Origin: Mermis nigrescens
Taxonomy: Eukaryota > Nematoda > Enoplea > Mermithida > Mermithidae
Assembly: GCA_036768485.1 (NCBI GenBank)
Contig: JAVLUZ010000142.1
Coordinates: forward strand, 8,867,863-8,931,862
Length of the DNA stretch: 64,000 nucleotides
Direction: 5' to 3'
The position numbers and the translations under genes are program-made. Positions 11,701 to 23,700 of this stretch are shown here, in pieces. The notes under the pieces were generated by a model. The model saw only the letters and a program-made list of their open reading frames with translations. It was not told where the DNA came from and made no database searches. The first letter of the stretch is position 1; each line of letters opens with the position of its first letter.

Positions 11701-14700
11701 TATAAATGACGAAAGCTCCGATCGAAGACGAGAGAAGTTAGCGAAATAGTTGAGTTAGTAACGCGATCAGAAATCAGAGGCAGTCGGATCGGAACGGAAG
11801 GAGCGAGTGAACTTTAGCGAACGGAATAATCGGACGTTATAAGAGTTGAACAGTTTTTCGGAGCTAAGGAGCGAAATTTAAGCGTTAACAATCGAGACGA
11901 GCAAACGACATATGTCTAACCGGTAAATGATTCGCGTTTCGTAAATTATACATTCAAATTAACGTACTTACCTATTCTTTGTTTATTTTTTCTCCTAATA
12001 AAGCATCAAAACCTAATCGGTTCTTTTCTTTTGTTACCAAGTCGTAACATTTTCTGGCGACCGCGCCTTTTCGTTAACCTGTGATCTGTCGTCACGCAGG
12101 CGTAATCAAATCGATCAGAATTTTGCTTATTTCGATAATTTTCATACAAAATATTTCCTCAAAAAATCGTAAAACTGACTAAACGAAAATCAAAGTCAGA
12201 AAAAGTAAAGTTAACCGTTTTCGACGAATTTACGGAAATAATTAAGAACGCTGAAAAATCAGTTTTGGTAGATAACGAACATATAAGAAGTATGCCATCA
12301 GATAGTGATAAAGAGGAAAATGATCGTTATATAAATCTAACGCGTGCAATTGATCGCATAGATGAGAAAATTTCAGAAATGAGCACGGACAGACCCCGAG
12401 ACAGCATACTTGTAAATGAAATGCGACGCATAGGCATTAGAACGAATGGCATTTTACCAATAAGGCAGCCAACATTATTCACAGGAGCTCTGGAGGAATG
12501 TTTCACTGAGTGGCTCGAAAAGTTGGAAAAATTTATGATTATAAACGGAATAAGACCAGAAGACGATGAAATGCGCCAAGCTTTTCTCGAAGCGCATTTA
12601 TCAGGTTCAGCATCAGCAGTTTTTGATGATATTAAACGTAGAGAAAATCCAACTGATTACGAGAGTTTAACAGAATTATTAGCTGGGCGATTCCCCGCTG
12701 GCCGCGATAGTGATGTTCACCAGCAGCTCTTAATCGAAAGAAAACAGAAGCGTACAGAAAGCATAAATGAGTACATAACATCACTCAAGAAATTAGCACG
12801 AGCCGCATACCCAGATTTAACAGAAGATGCACGTAATCTAATCGTAAAACCAATTTTTCTTAGAGGTATGTTAGCTGAAATCAGAGAAGGAATCAAATAT
12901 CGTGAATTTACATGCTTAGACGATGCATGGAAAGCAGCTTTATATGTTGAATCACAACTAGAACGTGAAGAACGTGTTTATGCTAAAGATTACTTAAACA
13001 CCATTTCTAATTCCAACGTAAAAACCGAGCTTGATGCAATAAAATCAGAAATGCGGCAGATTAAGCAGTTGATACTTTCTAATCAGAATAATTTGATCGA
13101 CAGAGAGCGATGTGTTCACTGCAAACGAACGAACCATAGATCAGATTTCTGTTGGTTTAGGCCTCAAAGTAAGCCATGCGAGATATGTGGCCGCAGAAAT
13201 CACGTAACATCAGAATGCAGATCACCACTTCGAAACGGTGAACAAGTTGACTTTCACATGCAAAAACAGAATCGAATTAGCTCAAATAACACGATAAACA
13301 GAGACCCCAGATCGTTCCATTATTCAGGAAATATTCGGCAGAATAGAAAAGTCAGCAAAGACGTGACTAACGAAGATAAATTAGATACTGATGATCCGAA
13401 TCTCGTTTATCAGTCTCGTGACGAAGTGCCCCCTTCAACGATGCTCAAATCAAAGCTAATGGAAACACGAAATCAAAACATGAATTCTAACAGACAGGCG
13501 TTAAACTGTGAGCGAATAAGCTCATTTACGAATAGTTTTAGCGTTTTAACAGCTCAGTCGGAAAGTCGAAGTACGATGACAGAAACTTCATGTAAAATGC
13601 GTACGAATAAAAATCGTAAAGCTGTGAATACGTCACAAACGCATAAAGAGCATATTGAAACTAAAAGCTCATCTGTGATGCAGCAAAACACCAAATATTC
13701 TAATCGTGCCCCTTGCAAAACTGCTTCGTTGGGCACAAATACCGAACCGCAAAACGAATATGAGTCAACGTCACACGGCTTACAAGTAAAACCACTCGCT
13801 AATTTAGAAAAGAACACGCCAACAAAGCACAATCTGAAAACGATACTAAGTATTGTTATGCTTTGCTTCCTCGTCTGTCTGGTGAAAGAAAAGCTCGCAT
13901 TAACGAAGAAAGAATTCAGCACGTTTTTCTTGAGAAGTGCACGCATTTCGGAACCGCAGAACTCGCTCAAAAGCGGTGTAATGAGAGAATTGCATGCTAC
14001 AACGGCTAACGATCAGCTTAATCCTCTAGAACATCGAAAAATTAAAATTATTTCGGAGTCGTATCGAAAAGAACGTAATGAACTGACTGCAACTCGTGAA
14101 TTAATATGCAAATATGCATGCTGTAAACTGTTAACTCGAGCAACTCAAAAGCACTTATTTCATACGAATAAAACAGTTGGCACCGATCGAGATGTGCCAG
14201 GCACACCTGCATCTGTAGGTGCTGCCCACATGCCATGCCGAGCTCCATCAGAGCTCAGCCCATCGGGGCCGACTTACCCGGGATCAAACCACCTTGATGA
14301 CCAAATTGGATTGATGACCCAGACCCGTCGCCCAAGAGATACAACCTTCATCCAAAGCCGCGTCGAACGAGGGCGTTCGACTTTTGAAGGGCCGGCATGT
14401 GACAAAAGAGTGATTTGTGTATCTTTTTAAAAGCTTTTCTTTTTCTAAGTAGCCGAACATTTTCTTACTGTATTCAACCTTTTTATCTTCCGCGCGCCTA
14501 TAATTTTTAAATGTATTCGTAAGATATTTTAGAAAAGCTCGTCGAAACGTTTTAGCCTCAACGAGTGAGCGAACATGTTACTCAGTCACGTAATCTGTCA
14601 AAATACTTTAATCTAAAACTGTACAAAGGCTGACGTATTTTGCAGTCAACAGTCTTTATCGTAAGCGAGTAAAGCCAGAACTATATCAAGTTGCAGAAGC

Positions 14701-17700
14701 GAATTAAAAACGAGGGCCAAAGTCAACGCCCTAACAAGGCATGAGCTCCTCGAGGCAAGCTAAATTAAGAAAGTAAACAAAACGTTGAACAAATGACGAA
14801 AGCTCCGATCGAAGACGAGAGAAGTTAGCGAAATAGTTGAGTTAGTAACGCGATCAGAAATCAGAGGCAGTCGGATCGGAACGAGAGGAGCGAGTGAACT
14901 TTAGCGAACGGAATAATCGGACGTTATAAGAGTTGAACAGTTTTTCGGAGCTAAGGAGCGAAATTTAAGCGTTAACAATCGAGACGAGCAAACGACATAT
15001 GTCTAACCGATAAAATGATTCGCGTTTCGTAAATTATACATTCAAATTAACGTACTTACCTATTCTTTGTTTATTTTTTCTCCTAATAAAGCATCAAAAC
15101 CTAATCGGTTCTTTTCTTTTGTTACCAAGTCGTAACACAATGATGTCAAATTTTTTTCCGGATTAATACGGTTATGTGCTTTTTACTAAGCGCCCAAAAT
15201 TGATTATTTTATTTTTTAGTGTGAAAAGTAATGTAATGCAGCAGTGTTTTTTTGTACAAGGTCCGTTTGTACATGTACAAAGATGATCCTTAAAAGTCTT
15301 TGTACATTTTGTACATGCAAATTTTTGTGTACTATAAAATAGTACAGTAGCGATTTTAGTGTGGTAAAACAGGGTTTTCGATCTTTGGTAGTTCATTTTA
15401 GCTAATTTTTGAGTTTCTGACACCAAAAATTACTAAAAATTGTGTCAAAACGAAAAATTTGACATTTTTCCATTCTAAACGCAAATTCTGCCATTTTAAA
15501 GTATAGGACAAACAATTACTCATTTCGGTGCGAAGCGCCGAAAATTTTTGGAAATTTTACACCTTTTTACAGTGTTTGTCTTCCCGAAAATCATTGTACA
15601 TTTTGTACACACAAATTTTTGGGTACTATAATGTGGTACAGTAGCAATTTTAGTGAGGTAAAAACAGAGTTGTTCGATTTTTGGTAGTAAATTTCAGCTA
15701 ACTTCTGGGTCTCTTAGGGCAAAAATCACTAAAAATCGTCTTGAAACGGCGCGAAGCGCCGAAAAATGTGACATCTTTCCTTTTGAAAAGCAATTTCTAC
15801 CATTATAAAGATATATACAACACACAATTACTCATTTCGGCGCGAAGCGCAAAAAGTTTTGCCAATTTCAGACCTTATTTGCAATTTTTGTCTTCCCAAA
15901 AATCTTTGAACATGTACATAGGCAGTCCCGAAAAGTCTTTGTACATATGGAAAAATCTCTGCCGAGTACAAAAAACACTGTTATGCAGTCAAAATTGATT
16001 ATACATGCTTTAAAAATGCGGCATTAACTTGAAAAAAAATTTATTTTTAACTATTTCAACCATTTCCGTCGTTTGAATAGAATAAATAAAAACGTGAACA
16101 CGAAATTTACTGGTTTGAATTTCCTGGGATTTTTACCCCTCCCTTACCTGTCGGTCGACCCTGACCTAGCGCAAGTATGCCTAAAGACCATTGTTTTTTT
16201 GTATTCGGCAAAGATTTTTTCCGAGGTACAAAGACTTTTCGGGACCGTATTTGTACATGTACAAGGATTTTCGGGAAGACAAAAACTGTAAAAAGGTCTA
16301 ACATTCCCAAAAATTTCGGGCGCTTTGCGCCGAAATGAGTAATTGTCTAACCGATGTATCTTCATAATGGTAGAATTTGCATTTGAAATAGAAAAATGTC
16401 AAATTTTTCGGTTGGGACGATTATTAATAATTTTTGACGTTATAAAGCCAAAAATTAGCTAAAATACACTACCAAAGATCCAAAACCCTGTTTGGCCACG
16501 CAAAAATCGTTACTGTAACATATTATATCACCCGAAAATTTGCAGGTACAAAATGTACAAACACTTTCGGGGGACCATCTCTGTACGTGTACACACAAGG
16601 GACCTTGTACAAAAAACACTGCTAAGCATACCTGGGCAATGACCGGTCTTCGCGTTGATACGGGAGCAAACAAATTTTGATTGGTTGCCGATTTCAAAAA
16701 GAGTTGTTTTGTTGTGAAAATTTACCTCACGATTTTCAAATAGTGAATTTCTCTGTGCATTATGTATCTTTGTTTTATCAGTCGAAGTATGGGGAGAGCT
16801 TAATCGTTTTTGATAATAGCATTCACTAAGTAGATACAGCTATAATTTTTTGAGTGTGTGTGCGTGTGTGTTACGATTATCAATAAATTTTGCAATGTTC
16901 TACGTAGATGCATATTTTCTTATACATTTTGCATAATATCGTGCGATCGAATTTTCATTTTAGCAATCAACTTTATTACATTACTGCTTGTAGTCAAAGG
17001 AATACACCGTTGCATATTTTTGAGGAGTATTATGTGATTGGTTAGTTGATTGCTTGGTTGGATGATTGGTTATTTGGTTGGCTGGTTGACTGATTGGTTG
17101 GTTGGATGGCTGATTGGTTGGTTGGACGAATAGTTTGGTTGGACGATTGATTGGTTGGCTGGTTGACTGATTGGTTGAATGGTTGGTTGGTTGATCGATT
17201 GGTTGGTTTGTTGATTGACTAGTTGGTCGGTTGATTAGTTGGTTGCTTGGTTGGTTGATTAGTTGACAGATTGGTTGGTCGGTTAGTTGGTTGATTGGTT
17301 AGCTGGATAGTTGTTTAGTTGATAGTTTGTTTAGTCAGCTGGTTGGTTTGGGTCGTTGTTTGGATGGTTGGCTGATTATTTGGTAAATATTGATTGATAT
17401 GTATTAGTTAATTGGTTCATTAATATCATAGATGCACACGGTGAAAAAATCTAGGAGGGGTGCAAACCGAGTTTCCTTGGGCGAGGGGTGAACGATTAAT
17501 TTTTACGGCTATTTATGGCGCTGAAATCAAGAGTTTACATTGATTTTTTAGATATTTCTAACGTTCATTACCCCTCCCCCGTCAGAACGCATAAAAATGC
17601 TTTAATTCGTCATGTTTTAGTCTTCTTGAATATTCGTGATTAAGTTTGCATGAAAACAAATGATAATAAGAATGATGGGATGACTTCAACTATTAAATAT

Positions 17701-20700
17701 GCACAAAATAATGGACAAAAAGTGTCTGAATGAATGAGTGGACAGAGTACTACGAAAATACTTCAGATTATACTGCTGGGCATTGTTTGGCGGTCTTTTA
17801 TAATTCCAACAATAGGTCTTGGTCCGTAAATGGCCTGAGGGGGTATACCTTTCAAAAGTTGTAGTAGGGGTACCCCCTCCCACCCATACCCCCAGTGTGC
17901 ATGTAAGATTGGTATGCATTGTTTTATCTTATTTATCTCCATTTCCTGTGCTTTAATATATTTTGATTCTATTTTGCATTTGTCTTTGATTTTTTTACTT
18001 AAAATTTTTGGTGATACTTGCAGCCTTACGGCCACTGTTGATACCGGGTTGAACCCATTGCCCAGGTGTGCTGCTAAGGACCATTTCATAAATCGATTTT
18101 TTTATTTCACTCTGGTACATTGCCATTTAAGAGGAAAAGATCCTTATTTCACGAACTACGAAACACTGAAAATTTCAGCGTTAAATTCTACGCATTAGGA
18201 TCACGGGCGTTCAACACTCCACATCTACCCGCAACAGCAAAATTAATATTAAATTACAGTTTAAAATCGTTCTATTCCGTACGCAGTCTATCGTATTCGA
18301 CAAGGAATTTCAGGCTGGTATACTTAAGGCGTTCCTTCGACATACAAGTGACCTTAAGCATTTTAATCGACGACTTAAGTAGATATTGCTTTAGATTTAA
18401 ATAAAAAATTAATGATGTGCAAGCGTAGGTACACCTCTCCTGTTTTCACTTAACAAAAATCGGAGTCAGAATGATCAAAACTTTATTGCTTTTGAAGACT
18501 AACCTGAAATTTCATTAGCAAAAGTGCATAATTTTCAATGCGGAAAAGTTCACTTGTATGACAAAGGACTGTGACAAACAAATCAGGCGTAGGAAAGTTC
18601 TATTTTTTTTGTAGAAAATAGCATTTATTAGAAACAAATACTAAGTCGGGTTTTCGAAAGCGAATCCAAAAATTTTTCCGATGCTTGACCTTTCACCAAG
18701 ATCACGAAAATCTAAGGTAGGGATAATATCAATGCGAAGTCGTCACAAGCTAGAAACGCTAAACAAATACAGTTTTGCACAATATCAACTCAAAACTATC
18801 AACCGAAAATGAATTTAAGTCAAAATTACACTGATAAAATAAGGTCCACTCAAGTTGAAATATTAAGAGAGAAACAAAAGTGAAAAATGAAAAGATCGCA
18901 CTAAATGAAAAATAAAAAACAAGTGAAAAAGTGGGTAGATCCAAAGTTGCAGTCAGCTGAGCTGTCACAATATCAATATTCAGTAAAAAACCTGTGTTTT
19001 CGAATCGGGTCTTGCCCACGGCAACGTGCCATTTCTACGAAGAATGTGCAAATTGGCATTCAATTTATGCGCGATGAGTAAAGTCAAAGGCATGCATTCA
19101 TCGGTTTCGTTAGTTGCGTAGCCAAACATCAATCCCTGAATTAAATAAATCTTTAAATTATGCCTGTCATTGCTGGGAACTTGATTTTTAATCAATATTT
19201 TTGAAACGACATTTTTGAAGATTTTCATAAGTAAATGTTGACAAATTTCTCAAGATGTATCTGGATCGAGACGTAACATAAGACAACGAATACATGGTAC
19301 CTATCAGTGATACATTTTAAACAACTAAAGACAGAAAGGTAAACTACTTGGTCGCCAGCTCCAATATCGTTTTCATTTTTGTTAATATGTACGCCGCTAG
19401 CTATTTCAGCAGCCTGGTTTTCTATTCCAACCAAAACGCTACATGTCTTGTAATCAAAGCCTGCGCGAGCAGAGTGTAAATACAATGTACTATATTTCGT
19501 ACTAGGTCTTCAGTCAAATAATCATTAACAGCAAAAGCCGTATTCACAAAGTCAGGGGCCGCTTGCACCAATTCAGTAATTCAGTAGTCCAGTAGTCGGG
19601 TTCAGTAGTGTCCACTTGCACCAACGACTACTAGATTAGTCCGTTTCTAGTAGTTCAGAGTCCGATTCGCTTGCACCAACGACTACTGAACTAATCTATT
19701 ACTTTAGTAGTTCAGTAAAGAAAAAATTCGCTTGCACCAACGTCAACAACTACTGAACTAATTTACTGATCCTTTTCTAGTAGTTCAGTGGTTCAGTAGT
19801 CAAAAATTGGCTCGCACCAACGTCTACACTACTGAACTAATAGATTAGTGACGTCACTAATAGAGTAGTCCGATTTTCACTAATAGAGAAGTACCGCTTG
19901 CACCAAAAATTTAGTATAGTTCAGTAGTTCAGTGGTGAAAACCTTTTAGCGTGCGCTTTTCTAGTAGTCGACTTCGACTATTAGCCGAGTGTTTTTGCAT
20001 TATTTTGAGCAATAAATAAATGCGATTAATTCAATATGTTGACGAGTAGTGATGAGGAAGATTATGTTGAAGTATGGCGGAGAAAAAACTTGTTCGTCCT
20101 AGAATAAATTTTCGATCTAGATAATTTTACCCACCGATTTAGAGTAAGTCGTAGTTCGTTTGTAATATTGCCAAGTCTATACAAAAACTTTTTCAGACAA
20201 TCGCTTAGTAAACACCACGATAAAAACGGAAGCACAATTCATATGGACAAAAATGCAAAATTTTTTAAGGATTTGAACTAATTTTCATTTCGACGTGAAT
20301 GTACAAAAATGACATTGAGTTTTGATCAACTTTGTTCAATATCATCTTTTAATCAAATAATGCAATGTCCGCCTCTGCTCGATCACACATACGGACATCA
20401 TCTCACGACACGATCGATAAGACGTTCACTCAGTCCGTTCAAAAAATCGATAAATGTCGCTTGGAAATACTACGCGTGAACTACTGAACTGCTGAACAAC
20501 TAGAACTAGAAAGCGGACTACTCTATGAGTGTTTGGTGCAAGCGAACACTACTGAACTACTAGAAACGGACTAATCTAGTAGTCGTTGGTGCAAGTATAC
20601 TGAACTACTAGTTTTTTGGTGCAAGCGGGACTTCTCTATTAGTGACGTCACTAATCTATTATTTCAGTAGTGTAGATGTTGGTGCAAGCAAATTATTTTC

Positions 20701-23700
20701 ATAGCCGTGCCTAGGGGGTGCGAACTGTGCGGCCGCACAGGGCCGCTAAAAAAGTTGTAGTGCATGCCGTATAGAATTCATTTTTTGGCGGCCCTCTTAC
20801 AATAATTCGTTACATACGTTCAGAAGGATCAATTTTTCGACGTTCTAATGCAAACACAGTCAGTTAAAAATCTTTACTTGCATTTTTAGGAGAACGCTGA
20901 CTGAGCTATACTTGTTCTCATTTTTCAGACATATTGTTGATTTTTCTGTTGCAATAATGTGAGTCCAGAAAATTGAGTTCGAAAAGGCTAAAATGTCAAA
21001 ATTTTCCGGCGCTTTGCACCGAGCCATAGATCAAATGAATTTTAAAGCTTGAATCAGCTGAAATAATCTAGCACTTCAGATCAATAGTAATTTAATGCAC
21101 TATTTGTTCATTGAATGAAAGTGCGCATGCTTGTTGAGCATAAAACTAAAAGTGCGAAAATGATTGTGTACCAGTTTGTCTATTCTTTGCTTTTTTGTCT
21201 TTCTTTACAAGGACACAATCCTATTTTAAATGAAAGAAATGGCCAAATTTTTTTATGTTTTTGTACATTTCCTGTTTTCTGAACTGCATCTTCTTAATAA
21301 AAAGGCCACAAATGGGCCTGAAAAGGGTAAGAACAAAAACTTCAATTTATACATTTTTCTATATCTTATTGGCAGCGACCCGTTGCTGCGCTATGTAATT
21401 AGCAGAGGTCGAAAAACGCATTTCAGCTCAGAAGTTTTGTGAGATGTAAGAGTTCATCAATTTTGAGTGTTTTTGGGCTCCATTCAGGACCGAAATTCGG
21501 CCGTTTTTGCGAAAATTTTAACGTTATTATTTGACATTAAAATGCTTTTTTACAAAATTTGTAGGGACTCTGTCCCGGACCCCACAGGGAACGCTTCGTG
21601 GGCAGCAACAAAATCCCGGGGGGAGAGTAGGAGCAAGGTTTTTTAGAGGTCGAAAAATGGTCTTAAAAATGATGGTATGGCTAAGAAATACCGTTTTCAA
21701 GGTTTCTCATTGAGCACTACCCACGAATACCAGCTTTAAAAACATGGGAAGATGATGAATCGCTCAAGTATTGCACATGGACCAGACATGTACACTGAGC
21801 TAAAAGTTATTGCTCGATCAAGTCCAAATGAATTAACTTCGCCACTAGCTACTCTTAAATATCTATCAAATGACTTCCAGGATGTTTTTTCGAACCTTTT
21901 GATTGATTTCAGATTTTACTTACAATACCTATTGCTGTGGCCTCAGCAGAACGTTCCTTCTCGGAACTGAAATTAATAAAGACATATTTGCGGTCAACTA
22001 TGACTGATTCTCGTCTAAGTGCTGCACTAGCGATTATTTCAATTGAAAAGGATTTATCATCTTCGTTAGATTTTTTGCAATTGATTGACCAGTTTGCCGC
22101 TCAGAAAGCTAGGCAAGTTATTTTGTAATAAAGCACGTCATCATTCACGAAATAGGTAAATTATTTGAGAAAAAACATACGATACCTACTAAAAATGATG
22201 TAGCACTATATTTTGTTAGTAAATTTACAGTAAGATGCTAACTGCGATCATATAGGTACATATGTAAAGGATATACATAAGTTATAATTATGATGCCTAT
22301 AATACCAGTTTTAAAAATTATGGGGGCCGCCAAAATAAGTTTCGCATAGGGCCGCTAAACCTCTAAGCACGGCCCTGATTATTTTCAATTAGTTCAGTAG
22401 TCGTTGGTGCAAGCGGCTTCAGGAGAAACTCCGTTTGCCAATGTAAATACAAAATTATAGAGATCAGGGATAACAAATCATCATCGTCATCACACAGTTA
22501 TTCACTTAATCGTTTAATAAAACGAACCATATGATTTTCCAGTGATGATTGTATGCTACTTTGCAGTTAATTTCGTATTCGTCGCAGAAATCAAATTCGC
22601 GTTAAAATCTCCTTTTTAAACACGTGAATGTTTTGTTTAAGAAAGGAGAGCTCAAAAGCACTGTCAAGAGATACCTAAAGCAAATGTTCGATAAGAAAAT
22701 TACCGAAGCTACCGCGCTTTTTGCTGTACCTTCACGATTAATAGAGGAAGAGCACAGCGTAACAAAAAAAGGTTTATTTGAGTTACATAGATATGTACAT
22801 ACATAGCAACATGATACAACTTCATTCATAATTCAAAGCGCTTCATCTCAATTACTTCTGTTTCGACAATAAGTCTATTCCCAAATATATTCTTCCGAAA
22901 TATACATGGTTTTTGAAATAAAAGTTCATTAACATTTTTTTGAAAACTCATCACATACATCCATACATATGCAGGAACCGAAATCTGGAGTCTACGGGTC
23001 TGGCAAAATCGCAAAAAAGTATCCACGATGTCCTATTTATAAATGGTCAAAATAAAATAGTTATCAAAAGATAATTTCCACTCTTCTTTACCAATCCAAT
23101 TTATATCTCATTTCTTCTTAAGCCCAACAATATTCACATTAAGTGAACATGAAAACTACGTGCATTCAATAAATGCACCCTTTCCTCCACACATGCACAT
23201 TGGGGGTATGGGGATATCCCCTCTACCACAACTTTTGAGAAGCATACCCTCTTAGGCCATTTTGCACCAAAACTGGTTGCTTGAACCATGAAAAAGCGTC
23301 AAATGACGGCTAAGAGTGTAATTTAAAGTACATATACTTACTTTTCGAGCAATAGACTGTCCAATTCGTTATTCCAGATACTTTTCTTCCATTACTTTGT
23401 AAACATTTATGTAATGTTAAAAATCATTCCATTGCCTTTATGTTCATTGCTTTCATGCAAATTCAATCATAAATATTCATGAAAAATAAAATATGACGGA
23501 TTAAATGCAAAAATGTGGCATTAAATAGGCATTTAACCCCCGGCCCCCAGGAAACTCGGTTTACCCCCTCCTAGAGTTTTTGGCCGTGTGCATGTATGCT
23601 CCCTCCCTAGTGCGGCATTTTAAATTGATATTTACCTAGAGAAGAGTCGTTATAGCCGACTTTCCTAACTACTCGTCTGGCTATATCCGGATAGTCAACT

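Larger units (their letters stand above)
11305..15137 (+). mobile_element. Gag-only LTR retrotransposon, 3.8 kb
   Basis: Two direct LTRs (11305-12049, 745 bp; 14398-15137, 740 bp) start TGTGAC and end TAACA, and are nearly identical except for the first 80 bp and a few indels. A 4-bp target duplication CAAT flanks it (11301-11304 and 15138-15141), as in many gypsy-like elements. A possible primer-binding site TGGCGACCGCGCC starts 5 nt inside the 5' LTR, and a purine tract (GAAGGG) precedes the 3' LTR. The only long frame encodes Gag; no protease, reverse transcriptase, RNase H or integrase is present. It is therefore a non-autonomous TR-GAG-type element that needs enzymes in trans. It is inserted in MAT intron 5, antisense to MAT. 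Confidence 0.92.
19557..22418. mobile_element. PIF/Harbinger-like foldback element, carrying a hAT
   Basis: Ends GGCCGCTTGCACCAA and, inverted, AGCCGCTTGCACCAA, flanked by TCAGG on both sides (19552-19556 and 22419-22423). Both subterminal regions (19557-19980 and 20450-20690 plus 22385-22418) are built from repeated units alternating GCTTGCACCAACG with CTACTGAACTA/TAGTAGTTCAG in both orientations, so they can fold into long hairpins. The middle (20035-20245) encodes a decayed segment ([14 protein letters not shown], then FRVSRSSF) resembling the N-terminus of Harbinger nucleases. It lies in MAT intron 3 and has itself been split by the hAT at 20700. Confidence 0.7.

Noticed and set aside
12139..12291. 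Extending Gag upstream to include the open frame before the first ATG
   Set aside because: There is no ATG in this stretch; a non-AUG start cannot be shown from sequence alone.
13554..13970. Open frame opposite the Gag gene (138 codons)
   Set aside because: Antisense shadow of a well-supported Gag frame; rich in Cys/Phe/Leu as expected from the complement of its codons.
17763..18404. Several frames of 90-108 codons on both strands
   Set aside because: No family resemblance, no splice partners, and partly within a MITE.
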